Source of the DNA: Antedon bifida
Lineage: Eukaryota; Echinodermata; Crinoidea; Comatulida; Antedonidae
Assembly (NCBI GenBank): GCA_963402885.1
Contig: OY727103.1
Location: 8,346,501 to 8,410,500, forward strand
DNA: 64,000 nucleotides
Direction of reading: 5' to 3'
The translations under genes were made by a program, and so were the position numbers. Shown one piece after another: positions 37,801 through 42,209 of this stretch. Numbering within the stretch: position 1 is the first letter of the stretch; the number at the start of each line of letters is the position of its first letter. The notes under the pieces were generated by a model, which was not told the origin of the DNA, did no database searches, and saw only the letters and a list, made by a program, of their open reading frames with translations.

Positions 37801-39557
37801 AACAACAATACAAATCAGCTAAATTAATTTGTACTTTATTTACAATACATCTGGCTTGTTACATATAACATGCCGTACTGACCAACGTCAACGCAACTAA
37901 CAATCAGTCGACTTGAAAACCGGTACGCTTGCAAAACGTCCTAGTAAATACTGTTTTATTTCGTATTTATCTATCGTATTTGATTGAATAAAAAAGAACA
38001 TTTACGCCTTTATAAAATAGGAACCAATTGTCCGGGGGTAATTGTCAGGGGGGTAATTGTTCCTAGGGGGTAATTTTCCGGGGGGGGGGGGTAGTTGTCC
38101 TAAGGGGGTTGTTGTCCTAAGGTGGTAGTTGTCCGGGGGGTATTTGTCCGGGGGGTAGTTGTCCTAAAGGGGTAGTTGTCCTTAGGGGGTAGTTGTCCAG
38201 GTCGTAGTTGTCCGGGGGGTAGTTTTCCGGAGGGTAAATGTCCAGGGGGTGAATATCCGGATACGATAAATTACATATTATAAATGAAATAGAGATGTTT
38301 GCTGGAAAAGATACTGTTTTCATAATAATGACATAAAGACCACTATGATTGTGTGTACATTACTATTATATTCTAACCAGCTTAAAAAAATAGAAAAAAT
38401 TGAAGAACTACTATAATTGTAATACAAATGTGTGAATGACAATCGATTATATGACGTCATAATTGGCGTGACGCACTTAGTTATACTATGGAATAATTGT
38501 TTTTACATACACATCATGTCTGCATAATATAGTTTTTAATTAATTTATTTTTTATTTAATAACTGTTTTTGAATTTGCAATACCTACTTCTAAATAATTC
38601 ATATAATTATAAAAGAGACGTCGAAAATGGAATAGAGATGCTTGCTTGAACCGATAATGTTTCATTAATACTGGCATAATAGACCTCCTAAAATTGTATG
38701 TTACCTTATTTCGTGATCGTGACGTTACTACTACGCCGTGTTGTATGAGATAATCCACTATTTCTGTTGTAGGGTTGGCACATCGTAAATACTTATGTAG
38801 CGGAGTGTATCCATACTAGAAAGAAATCATAATCATGTGGTTTATAAATATCAATTCCAGCTGTAATGCAAACATGTTTTTTATTCATGGCACATTGACA
38901 ATTGTTGTAAATTCAACACTGTTATGATATGACTAAAATCAGTTAAATTTACAATACGTTTAATAACATGCTAATCTTACAAATCATGAAAAACAAAAGC
39001 ACAAACAAACAGTTATTGTACAACCCTGAAGTAAATAATTGTTATAACTATAATGATAAGCGACAAAAGTGAATACATAGTTGTTGTTGTCGACTGTCAA
39101 AAAAATGTGAGTCTACTGTAGTCATCATTATGAATTATCTGTATAATTATTTCGAAAAAGTCTTACTAGATTGGATGTAGATGAACTCAATTATGCTCTA
39201 GAAGTTTTTGAACTAATTGAATGAATTAGTAATATGGGAGTCCTATCATTTGTCTTACCAAATTTGTTTTTTTCAAAATATCTGGCTCTCTTTCACATAA
39301 TTCTTTAATTTGTTGCAAGTCATTAATATCGAATGCATTTTGTAATCTGTAACGGTAAAGGTATAGGATATAACATGAATTACATCAATACATTAACAAA
39401 ATAATGATACATTTGTTTATAGCCTTGTTAGAAAATGTATTTAATATTCAAAGGCATATAGTGTTGTTCTGCAACTTTACAACTCACCTCCACATCTTAA
39501 TTACTATATTGAGTCTTCATTTAGCCTTTTTCTTTGGTGGTTTCGTTTGATTTGTTT
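1613..39557 (-). CDS. Multi-exon gene: ankyrin repeats - Roc GTPase - COR - DED-like - death domain
   Basis: I joined about 27 exons by GT/AG borders, codon phase and domain order; the sum is near 1,350 residues. Seen: an ankyrin array, then the Roc G1 motif GKEGAGKT, the G3-like WGYAGQ, the G4 motif THMD, a COR domain, a post-COR region, a DED-like helical domain and a C-terminal death domain. Known: Roc-COR pairs define the ROCO family, and DAPK1 carries ANK-Roc-COR-death after its kinase; no kinase is seen here. Inference: a cytoplasmic GTP-binding scaffold in death-fold signalling. Most phases agree: the post-COR, DED-like, linker and death exons all join as G|NN. Three lesions stand out: a frame break in the Roc switch exon (~20676-20685), a phase-wrong donor at ~11742 and a one-base shift at ~1836-1842. 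It may therefore be a pseudogene, or carry sequencing indels. Exons in the gap from 6.3 to 1.9 kb may be missed. Confidence 0.75.
2101..2395 (+). repeat. Left inverted arm
   Basis: It pairs with 5910-6225. The arm holds an AT-rich outer part and a GC-richer inner part with GCTAGC words. Confidence 0.75.
2521..5883 (-). pseudogene. LINE ORF2 (endonuclease-RT), L1/Tx1-like, broken
   Basis: Reading from 5883 downward: MNRKPKKNSINLLSLNVRGL starts an APE-type endonuclease (catalytic Glu in LQETHF, DHKAISIKL near 5145). A linker at 5004-4720 follows, then the RT motif A FLDFAKAFDSLDRN near 4500, the thumb region (KFLGIYLGYD, near 4000) and a C-terminal zinc motif (CCEKCCIEIESEKHMLYTC, ~2915-2945). 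Several stops and shifts break the frame (near 5424, 5139, 4636, 4079 and 3274). The segment between RT motif B and the thumb is damaged. ORF1 is absent. The relation to 53258-57039 is clear by eye. It is a dead copy. Confidence 0.85.
5910..6225 (-). repeat. Right inverted arm
   Basis: It is the reverse complement of 2101-2395. It contains two GCTAGCCAGG-type blocks, one of which is missing from the left arm. Confidence 0.75.
6336..6488 (-). CDS. Exon: low-complexity Pro/Glu/Lys/Val linker
   Basis: It encodes ESEPDANKPKQLVPVTEKKL, then MSEPDSVLRVNTGHKSVQEV and VPVHVPSLEQQ. Acceptor TTTAAAG and donor GTAACT are present; 153 bases keep phase (2 + 50 codons + 1). No domain is visible, and it is probably a flexible spacer before the death domain. 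A degenerate copy lies at 8150-8240. Confidence 0.6.
6489..7084. other. Intron, ROCO gene
   Basis: A short run at 6600-6640 ends in GTAAGT on the minus strand and could be a small alternative exon, but no reading is convincing. The rest is plain intron, partly duplicated around 8240-8390. Confidence 0.4.
7085..7114 (-). CDS. Micro-exon, 30 bases
   Basis: The bases between acceptor TTTTTTACAG and donor GTATGT encode GVVGASSSTT, a Ser/Thr linker. The phase (two bases in, one base out) matches both neighbours exactly. Without the splice and phase agreement it would not be called. Confidence 0.5.
7392..7943 (-). CDS. Exon: death-effector-like domain
   Basis: The exon has 183 codons. Residues ~30-95 read HYRLVKLCLYDHLPLGDFEG, then LTAHNLFNKLQAKGYIKPSN and VKLLLEVAKLTEVKVAEHLV, a six-helix pattern close to DED (LF..L...gyI...n...LlE). 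The RxDL motif common in DEDs is absent. The second half (PYRKRLFDALLQVEGDSLSN and on) is helical and unassigned. Acceptor TTTGCAG and donor GTACTA are present, phases 1 and 1, in register with the exons at 10627 and 7085. Alternative reading: another death-fold subtype such as CARD. Confidence 0.7.
8150..8240 (-). pseudogene. Dead copy of the linker exon
   Basis: The minus strand reads as a diverged copy of 6336-6488 (ESEANKAKQLVLVTET-like) and the flanking intron is also shared. The acceptor TTTAAAG has become TTTATG and the exon is cut short after SVPRT-like codons. It is a duplicated exon that decayed. Confidence 0.55.
8788..9044 (+). repeat. Tandem repeat, two units of about 129 bp
   Basis: Both units start with AAGCGCGCGTAC, carry a GCGCTACGCACGTAAT core and end with GTGAAGATATGATT. 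They differ at a modest number of sites. Confidence 0.8.
9320..9725 (-). pseudogene. C-terminal fragment of a non-LTR RT (another LINE lineage)
   Basis: The minus strand encodes RNIIRKAQRRIYFLRRLRSF, INSAIISSFYRSVIQSVITY and SLTVWFGSATEN, then after breaks HPASSMF, SGRRIRSIKA and NKERFTNSFFPGAIRALN. This is the usual end of many LINE reverse transcriptases ('RRLrsFg...FY.sviqSv..Y...vWfg', 'R...SFfP.ai..ln'). It does not match the L1/Tx1-like family of this window. The clade was not assigned. Confidence 0.75.
10627..10831 (-). CDS. Exon: post-COR cysteine-containing region
   Basis: Sixty-eight codons plus one base begin VLSYLRDQLQTVCNIF and include YKLRVVCDACNPKEHHLVDL. The C..C near the H residues resembles the C-terminal cysteine patch seen after COR in related proteins. 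Acceptor TTCAG and donor GTAATT are present. The final G pairs with the AA that opens the DED-like exon. Confidence 0.72.
10927..11022 (-). CDS. Exon: post-COR linker
   Basis: Thirty-two codons (LQIYRRTEHSYNTEVGGAKP, then KKLQLQPSVCIE) lie between acceptor TAATAG and donor GTAATC, both phase 0. No separate domain is recognised. Confidence 0.65.
11317..11616 (-). CDS. Exon: post-COR region
   Basis: One hundred codons include NREFLVPCRMKV, TDFLPEAVYHTLVVAFLEL and NRSDFEFKDHKVSLGAVQIK. 'FlVPc.m' followed by 'flP.a.yh.Lv.a' is the usual continuation after COR in ROCO proteins. Acceptor AACAG and donor GTAGGA are present, both phase 0. A deleted copy lies at 59-270. Confidence 0.78.
11742..11898 (-). 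CDS. Exon: COR domain, second half, with an odd donor
   Basis: It encodes MEIKRRWERLEEEGILEEKV, LRYLWQNQDE and VMRVFRLLFEKK. 'W..LeeeGil.e..L..LW' is the COR second half. Acceptor GTACAG is good. The first GT downstream (ATAT|GTACGA) leaves one base, while the next exon needs phase 0. One A fewer in the A7 run at ~11747-11753 would put this donor in phase. The paralogous exon at 380-523 has an intact phase-0 donor GTAAGG. Confidence 0.7.
12081..13395 (+). mobile_element. Helitron-like non-autonomous element, copy 1
   Basis: It starts with TC after an A (12080|12081) and ends with CTAG before a T (13395|13396), the A|TC...CTRR|T rule of Helitrons. A hairpin-like GATGGTACGCGAG...GTACCATC lies just before the end. 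A second copy in inverse orientation at 60937-62159 shares both ends and most of the body. No Rep/helicase ORF is present. It sits in a COR intron of the ROCO gene. Confidence 0.72.
13615..13809 (-). CDS. Exon: COR domain, first half
   Basis: Sixty-five codons include AITYMNDIGKIMYSNKDEKL and NTVITNLHTMIQMLTSVI, the COR pattern 'a..ylhdiG.i.y......l...vi..p.....l'. Acceptor TTATAG and donor GTATGT are present, both phase 0. A Helitron-like element (12081-13395) sits in the next intron. Confidence 0.78.
13810..15532. other. ROCO intron, nothing recognised
   Basis: AT-rich sequence with only short chance ORFs. No repeat family or exon pattern stands out. Confidence 0.4.
15533..15778 (-). CDS. 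Exon: Roc end and COR start
   Basis: Eighty-two codons include REMYMVDNTVKSHADIMKLK and VPINWLKFQERLQ. 'F.VDN..s...d...l+..I' followed by 'P..WL.fe..L' is the usual Roc-to-COR passage. Donor GTAAAG is good. The acceptor (TTGAAG) has a poor pyrimidine tract. Both ends are phase 0. Confidence 0.78.
15779..16600. other. ROCO intron, nothing recognised
   Basis: AT-rich. The end (16490-16640) resembles 26090-26310 and, inverted, 40805-40860, so it is probably part of a dispersed repeat. Confidence 0.4.
16640..17200 (-). pseudogene. Decayed LINE reverse transcriptase fragment (CR1/L2/Jockey-like)
   Basis: On the minus strand DLNKAFDYINHH (17029-17063) is RT motif A, QGFILGPL followed by FLLFIHDL (~16862-16919) is motif B, and LTFNPRKSKCILLSSRNK (~16665-16720) follows the catalytic region. 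The spacing between A and B is far too short, so an internal deletion is likely. The YADD motif is not readable. Confidence 0.7.
17201..17884. other. ROCO intron, nothing recognised
   Basis: AT-rich, with a chance ORF at 17602-17802. The LINE remnant may continue to about 17480, but I cannot follow it. Confidence 0.35.
17885..18082 (-). CDS. Exon: Roc G4 region (THMD)
   Basis: Sixty-six codons start GPLGMTNLDIILFWIRSVYE and include ISLVATHMDKLP. THMD corresponds to the G4 motif (THxD) that selects guanine. Acceptor TTTTAG and donor GTAATT are present, both phase 0. Confidence 0.82.
18231..18320 (-). CDS. Exon: Roc domain, FFLTN strand
   Basis: Thirty codons (FFLTNTASYCVAFNALDNLD, then EPANARDPAV) follow the G3 exon as expected for Roc, with the 'FL....a.yil.fn' strand. 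Acceptor TTCAG and donor GTAAGT are present, both phase 0. Confidence 0.75.
18885..18950 (+). repeat. Microsatellite, (CACTAC)/(CACTAT)-like
   Basis: Imperfect runs of CACTACCAC and ACTATCACT in an intron. Confidence 0.7.
19012..19118 (-). CDS. Exon: Roc G3 region (WGYAGQ)
   Basis: It encodes EDNQSYPIGGDSVNIPNE, then SIWGYAGQLDYYITHR. The AGQ..YY.TH signature is typical of Roc domains, where the usual form is WDFAGQ or WDYAGQ. Here the aspartate of G3 is glycine (codon GGC). Acceptor AATAG and donor GTATGC are present; the exon is 107 bases and in phase. Confidence 0.8.
19191..19799. mobile_element. piggyBac-like MITE
   Basis: The ends are TTAACACGTTCACTGCCA and TGGCAGTCAATGTGTTAA, inverted repeats flanked by the TTAA target duplication. 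Internal sub-terminal copies of 'ACGTATTTATACGTC' (19211, 19635) are inverted and palindromic. There is no transposase ORF. TTAA insertion with 14-bp inverted ends is typical of the piggyBac superfamily. Confidence 0.75.
19941..20096. repeat. Foldback hairpin with ~58-bp arms
   Basis: Arms 19941-19999 and 20038-20096 are inverted copies (GTGTAATGGTACAAATAATG core, then GTGAATGATGAAAGG) with a 38-base loop. It may be a small hairpin MITE. It lies between the piggyBac-like MITE and a Roc exon. Confidence 0.75.
20191..20253 (-). CDS. Exon: Roc domain, basic helix
   Basis: The 63 bases encode DAELTRKMREHVIKQRVDKE, then L. Acceptor TGTACAG and donor GTATGT are present; the exon starts with two bases and ends with one, in register with both neighbours. 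Confidence 0.7.
20612..20707 (-). CDS. Exon: Roc switch region, with a frame break
   Basis: From acceptor AATAG the phase-correct frame reads RFNHDEPSTDR, which matches the Roc switch I pattern (..EPSTDGI..), but it soon meets TAG. Another frame reads IVTRTVFQANSKSEWKRI and joins the next exon in phase. A small indel near 20676-20685 therefore separates two family-like halves. An alternative acceptor (TTACAAG before GACAG) would keep the frame but would drop switch I. Donor GTAAGA is intact. Confidence 0.65.
20816..20981 (-). CDS. Exon: Roc domain start with P-loop
   Basis: It encodes RLLVPPEIFARGKQAIKIYK, then a strand ending in CMFLGKEGAGKTSCVKAM. GKEGAGKT is a clear G1/P-loop, and the lead-in 'PPEI..G..AI..Y...L' is characteristic of animal ANK-Roc proteins. 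The exon spans 166 bases (2 + 54 codons + 2), with acceptor TTAG and donor GTATCT. Known of the family: Roc binds GTP and usually dimerises through COR. Confidence 0.85.
21581..21665 (-). CDS. Exon: C-terminal ankyrin cap
   Basis: It encodes EGKTAASVLEENTQIEKK and a basic run ending in KIVKYFD, a typical last ankyrin unit. Acceptor TTTATAG and donor GTAAGC are present. The exon is 28 codons plus one base, and that base pairs with the two-base start of the Roc exon to give AGA. A run of 15 A inside the exon keeps the frame as given but is prone to sequencing error. Confidence 0.75.
21666..23036. other. ROCO intron
   Basis: Intron with a chance ORF at 22115-22348 and AT palindromes at 22395-22440. 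From about 22550 on it is a copy of 29150-29318. Confidence 0.45.
23037..23132 (-). pseudogene. Ankyrin exon copy lacking an acceptor
   Basis: The frame is open (YTPLHEYMRANKPNLQVV, then DYFTNQGASITALNK) and the donor GTAATA is kept. The upstream junction reads TTTGTTCTCTATACACC, with no AG where the sister exons have one. It is probably not spliced in. The coding part is otherwise intact, so the loss looks recent. Confidence 0.55.
23328..23432 (-). CDS. Exon: ankyrin repeat, 'DGNTPLHEYM' type
   Basis: It encodes 35 codons (DGNTPLHEYMHSNEPTLEVV, then DYLAKQGASVTALNK). Acceptor GATAG and donor GTAATG are present, phase 0. It can join directly to the capping exon at 21581-21665. Confidence 0.75.
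24495..24640 (+). mobile_element. tRNA-like SINE remnant
   Basis: A GTGTTTGAGTCCCACTC box-B-like word near 24595 follows a tRNA-like stretch. It is duplicated at 30735-30885 with the ankyrin cassette. No full tRNA fold is claimed. Confidence 0.4.
24668..24778 (-). CDS. Exon: ankyrin repeat, 'EGSNALHVHL' type
   Basis: It encodes 37 codons (EGSNALHVHLSGRYVKPTLE, then a helix with TYLIRLGVSPTLQNK). Acceptor TAG and donor GTAAAG are present, phase 0. It is paralogous to 30905-31015. Confidence 0.72.
25064..25168 (-). CDS. Exon: ankyrin repeat, 'KGYTPINIYL' type
   Basis: It encodes 35 codons (KGYTPINIYLRRRDVKLEIL, then FCLITNG). Acceptor TTTACAG and donor GTAATT are present, phase 0. It is paralogous to 31262-31366. 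Confidence 0.72.
25169..26440. other. ROCO intron
   Basis: No exon is recognised. 26090-26310 resembles 16500-16640 and is probably part of a dispersed repeat. The short ORF at 25228-25464 is chance. Confidence 0.4.
26455..26755 (-). mobile_element. tRNA-derived SINE
   Basis: The minus strand opens with GAGTGGCCGAGCGGTTAAGA (box A) and has GGGTTCGAGGC (box B) about 40 bases later, like a Ser/Leu-type tRNA with a short variable region. A non-tRNA body continues to ~26455. The acceptor stem does not close, so it is not a working tRNA gene. Confidence 0.75.
26874..26900 (-). pseudogene. Stub of a 'DGNTPLHEYM' ankyrin exon
   Basis: The 5' end of the exon is recognisable on the minus strand (acceptor ATAG followed by codons for DGNTPL-like residues, near 26878-26900), followed downstream by unrelated sequence. 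Intron sequence upstream of it (26900-27010) matches the introns of the other copies. It is a truncated duplicate that cannot act as a full exon. Confidence 0.5.
27000..28200. other. ROCO intron with Helitron fragment
   Basis: 27760-28050 matches the interior of the Helitron-like family. 28040-28110 matches 33055-33120. The remainder is plain. Confidence 0.45.
27760..28050 (+). mobile_element. Helitron-like element, internal fragment
   Basis: The segment with CCATTTTTGGTCGCCATTTG and GTTGTAGTGGTGTATCGTT is the inverse of 61425-61600 in copy 2. No ends are present. Confidence 0.6.
28201..29149. other. ROCO intron
   Basis: It starts with a GGTCGGTCGGTCGG run. 28440-28560 resembles the inner part of the inverted arms at 2330-2420 (CCAAACCGAAG and TCCCGGACTCGAGCGCCTC). 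The short ORFs on both strands look like chance. Confidence 0.45.
29319..29423 (-). CDS. Exon: ankyrin repeat, 'DGNTPLYEYM' type
   Basis: It encodes 35 codons (DGNTPLYEYMRSNEPTLEVV, then DYLTKQGASVTALNK). Acceptor TTTAAAG and donor GTAATA are present, phase 0. It is very close to 23328-23432, which fits recent cassette duplication. Confidence 0.72.
29910..30014 (-). CDS. Exon: ankyrin repeat, 'DGNTPLHEYM' type
   Basis: It encodes 35 codons (DGNTPLHEYMRLYEPTLEVV, then NYLRKQGASITALNK). Acceptor TATAG and donor GTAATA are present, phase 0. It is one of five related exon copies, with 29319-29423, 23328-23432, 23037-23132 and a stub near 26880. Confidence 0.72.
30285..30605 (+). mobile_element. 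tRNA-derived SINE with conserved core
   Basis: It begins with a tRNA-like head (GGGGCAGTGGTTAGAGCATT as box A, GCCGGTTCAAGCCCGGC as box B, loop around TTGCAATCA). A core follows with CCTTGAGCAAGATTC, CCCACCCAGGTGATAGAAAT and GGGTACCGG. It sits inside cassette copy 2 only, so it arrived after the duplication. Confidence 0.82.
30735..30885 (+). mobile_element. tRNA-like SINE remnant, duplicated
   Basis: Near-copy of 24495-24640 carried along by the segmental duplication. Confidence 0.4.
30905..31015 (-). CDS. Exon: ankyrin repeat, 'EGSNALHIHL' type
   Basis: It encodes 37 codons (EGSNALHIHLSGRYVKPTLG, then a second helix with NLIKLGVSPTLQNK). Acceptor TAG and donor GTAAAG are present, phase 0. 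It is a duplicate of the exon at 24668-24778; the surrounding intron is also shared. Confidence 0.7.
31262..31366 (-). CDS. Exon: ankyrin repeat, 'NGYTPINIYL' type
   Basis: It encodes 35 codons (NGYTPINIYLERNDVELEIL, then YCLVTNGE). Acceptor TTCACAG and donor GTAATT are present and both ends are phase 0. It is a duplicate of the exon at 25064-25168. Confidence 0.7.
31470..32207 (+). pseudogene. LINE ORF2 C-terminal fragment, L1/Tx1-like
   Basis: The plus strand encodes NEYESGGVKAPDFRSQVKSL, then AIPDFYKFILCILVKLNSGM, LFFRNWIRSGVRNIKDIVIE and NAIPKEWKENIF, parallel to the C-terminal third of ORF2 at 55870-56500. The RT core is absent. The open frame runs on past ~32207 into Helitron-type sequence, so its last ~25 codons are not LINE. 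It sits in a ROCO ankyrin intron in the opposite orientation. Confidence 0.8.
32208..32645 (+). mobile_element. Helitron-like element, 3' fragment
   Basis: It shares TTTACTGTGTTTAGTGGTAT, GAAATCGCCAGTTTTTT and TATTCGAGAACCA with copies 1 and 2, and ends near CTAGT but without the terminal hairpin. It abuts the LINE fragment. Confidence 0.7.
32646..33404. other. ROCO intron with repeat scraps
   Basis: 32870-32970 resembles 47945-48075 (GACTGCAT...TTTTCAAACATTC, CAGTGAGCAC). At ~32978 a TTAACCCTTTGAATACGTGG end with CCCGTATCCCATACGGG looks like a lone piggyBac-type end. 33055-33120 copies 28040-28110. Confidence 0.5.
33405..35099 (+). repeat. 1.69-kb direct duplication, copy A
   Basis: From GAAAGTTATTATCCTTAGTA to CTTTATAAAATAGGA it matches 36334-38026 with only scattered differences. 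It contains the ankyrin exon whose acceptor is lost. Confidence 0.9.
34643..34747 (-). pseudogene. Ankyrin exon copy with destroyed splice acceptor
   Basis: This is almost identical to the exon at 37573-37677 (35 codons, LGETPLHTYL...), but the acceptor reads TTTTTTTCTAC instead of TTTTTTTCTAG. The reading frame is open and the donor is kept. It is probably skipped in the mRNA. Skipping keeps the frame because the exon is 105 bases. Confidence 0.65.
35349..35625 (+). repeat. Minisatellite, GGACAACTACCCCCC type
   Basis: About 15 imperfect units of ACAACTACCCCCCGG, sometimes with CTTAGG. It is the same motif as the next block but on the other strand. Confidence 0.88.
35745..36295 (+). repeat. 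Minisatellite, GGGGGGTAGTTGTCC type (inverted)
   Basis: Many imperfect units of GGGGTAGTTGTCC with G-runs up to about 11. It is the reverse complement of the motif at 35349-35625, with about 120 bp of unique spacer between. Confidence 0.88.
36334..38026 (+). repeat. 1.69-kb direct duplication, copy B
   Basis: Near-identical to 33405-35099. It contains the ankyrin exon with the intact acceptor. Both copies are followed on the right by the same class of minisatellite, so the unit was probably 1.69 kb plus minisatellite. Confidence 0.9.
37573..37677 (-). CDS. Exon: ankyrin repeat (copy B of the duplicated block)
   Basis: It encodes 35 codons, LGDTPLHTYLRYSNPTTEIV then a second helix with LILNGA. 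Acceptor TTTTTTTCTAG and donor GTAACA are intact and phase 0. It lies in the right-hand copy of the 1.69-kb duplication and is the spliceable version of the exon at 34643-34747. Confidence 0.7.
38027..38266 (+). repeat. Minisatellite, GGGGGGTAGTTGTCC type
   Basis: Same motif and orientation as 35745-36295. Its last part (GTAAATGTCCAGGGGGTGAA TATCCGGATACG) is shared with the end of that block. Confidence 0.88.
38705..38815 (-). CDS. Exon: ankyrin repeat 1
   Basis: The exon encodes 37 codons with the ankyrin pattern YGYTPLHKYL...NPTTEIVDYLIQHG. Acceptor TTTCTAG and donor GTAACA flank it and both ends are phase 0. The TPLH turn and the leucines of the second helix are intact. Confidence 0.75.
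39259..39346 (-). CDS. Exon: N-terminal ankyrin cap
   Basis: Acceptor TTACAG and donor GTAAGA flank 88 bases that encode a helical cap typical of the first ankyrin unit (NAFDINDLQQIKELCERE then PDILKKTNL). With the 8 coding bases of exon 1 it makes exactly 32 codons, so the next exon starts in phase 0. Confidence 0.7.
39488..39557 (-). CDS. First coding exon (5'UTR plus start codon)
   Basis: The probable start ATG is at 39495-39493, giving M-W-R after joining to the next exon (ATGTGGAG with donor GTGAGT). An in-frame TAA lies just upstream of the ATG, and an acceptor CACAG stands at 39559-39558, so most of this exon is 5'UTR. The phase joins exactly to the exon at 39259-39346. The promoter was not located; any further 5'UTR exon would lie above 39.6 kb. 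Confidence 0.55.
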
Positions 39558-42200
39558 CTGTGAAGATAATATAATTAATGGCTTTTGATGCAACAATAAT
39601 ATCTACATTGTATGTTGACATAAATGTGAAATATGAAATTATCATTTAAAAAGTGTAATGTAATACTAATAATATGAAACGTGTGGAATACAACATTTAA
39701 GGAAAATAAGTAATCCCTGCATAAATGTGACCAACACATTTGTGACTATTGCTCATAATGAGATTCTGTACATTTAATAAATATTATATTTGACTTTTGT
39801 CATTTACCCATATTGGTAGTGTTTTACAGATTATTCAATCATACACTGGTAGAACTGTTTAGTACATTACATAAGAGTAGTTTTGCCACGAATACCTTAT
39901 TATAATACAGTATTCACCTTTGTGAATTTTACAATTGAATATTGTTTCTCCTATATTACTCGTTTAACTTGTTGTAGAGACTATATGTATAGGTATTACA
40001 AAAACCATTGAGGACCCTTATCATTCGTTTTATTTTAAATAGATAAAACTGTATATTATTATAATATATATTAAAAACCCGATTAATAAGATACATGCAT
40101 TTAAATTTACTTTAAATTCATAATTTACTTCCATTTCTTCCAAGCAGAAATACTACGAAAGACATCACACCCATAAGGAAGAATAGTCATGAACAGACTA
40201 TTTTCTAACATAGGCAAACATAGGCCAGTACAACGTACATTAATATAGAAACAAGATATTCCACTCCAACATAAATACGTTGCTTTCAATCAATGTATAG
40301 TGTATATGTACTTGCCTAATGATAGTTTTAAAATAATCAGTTTAAACAGAAAAACTTACACAACAGTTGATGTCATTTAAACAGTACATGTATGCTGACG
40401 ATGCAGTATGATGATTGTATAACTTATACAAATAATACGTTTTTTATCTAACTGTAGCTAAGTTAAAACAAATATTATCCATTGTTTGGTATTAGTTGCG
40501 AAATATAAGTAATGTATACATACAATAATTCACCATAGATACTGTAGGTATTTACTTTATTTTATTTAAGCCTTTTGACTGTTTTTCAAATATAGTTTTA
40601 GTCCTGTAGTGTTGATGATAACATTAGAATAGCGTTTCGCTAATCAATACAGATATCAACAAACAAATTGGCAATTTTTGCTTTGCCATTATGTTAAAAA
40701 AAAAACAAGACAAAAACAGTAATTAAATATTTTTAATGATATAGGCCTACACAATGATACCGTTGATGAATGTTATATTTAAAGATATAATCCTGGAAAA
40801 AAAACTGTAATATAAAGAAAAACATTGTCAAATTGACTGGAAGTCAATAGGATTTTGATTGAATGTTACCGTTCATTTTTTCTTTTTAAGTGACAAACTA
40901 CGAAAGTGTTTAACTTTATTAAAACTGCAAAATTACGCATTACCTTCATTTTTCCTGTTTTGGGGGATAAACGCTACTCCACAGGACTGTAGTCAACAAT
41001 TAAATTTCTGTTGGTGCAGTACCCGCTGCACTGTGAAACACAATTACAATATAAACATAGTAATTGACTAAAAATGTGAGGTCAATTTTGATACGTGTGC
41101 TTTCTCAGTCTGATTTTACGCTAGGTCCGCCAAGTAAGACGTACCTGTACTTGGTTTACATTTTACCGCCGCATTTATATATTTTCGATGGTGCTCTCAA
41201 TATGTCGTCGACATACGAATACGTTTTTGTGACGTATTAGTTATCGTATTCCTAAGTTTGTGAAACCTCCCTAATAACTGTATTATAATGTATTAAAATT
41301 ATAAGTTTAAATACACCAGTGTTTTCTTTGTAAGACAATAACGACGTATTTTACAGTGTTTCCTCATTTTTGGAATCGCTTTTTGCAAAAAAACTATAAT
41401 TAGAATAGATAAAATAATTATATAAAAAGAAGATCCAATTTCGACAATGTCCTCCAAATTAATTGTTGAAACGTCATTGCCCAGGAAATAATAAATTATT
41501 TCAAACCCGTTTTTAAAAAGGCCGCAGCAAGATACATGGTGTTCAAATAGCGTTTATTTGATTGACAACAATGCTTTAGTGTAGGTTATCAGATTACTTC
41601 CCTATATAGGCCTAATGTAAAACTAAGGGGTGGTGATATTGTTGTAGAGTTTACCATAATACATTTGCAAAGAAAACATTGCGTCAAAAAGTATGTAAAC
41701 GTTGTTCATAATATGAATGTGAACTTTTCTAACTAATACAAATATTGTAATAAATAACAGACAGACGTAAAGTGTATAGAAGGAGAGAGGCCGATCACAC
41801 TGTGACAACAAAACATCGCTATTTGCGATAATAAAAAAGCAACAAGCATAACTTTATCTCCTTATGTATAATCATTTGACTCAGTAACGCCCTCTGCAGT
41901 TTCTGCCATAGCCTGATTGAAAACAAAAATGCTGCTGAATGAGGGCGTGCTTATCCGAAAGCGACTTAACAAAGTAAACCAACCCAAAACGAATTTTTAT
42001 GATATAACATAAACGTGGACAAAGACAAAATCGTGGGCGAAAATTGACAATTCCGATATGCTTAGAAATCGATTGAAACGACCAATGCATTACTTCGCAA
42101 AGTATTTAATTTTGTATACTCCCCACCCACTATTAAAACGGATCTGTAAACTATAATATCACTATGGTATAACCGTAGTTTTTTGTGTAGGATTAATGTG
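39558..42200. other. Upstream flank of the ROCO gene, no gene recognised
   Basis: AT-rich DNA with only short chance ORFs (40859-41071, 41623-41811, 41881-42090). It may hold the promoter or more 5'UTR exons; I could not place them. 40805-40860 is an inverted match to 16490-16530. Confidence 0.4.
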
Positions 42201-42209
42201 TAGGACTAT

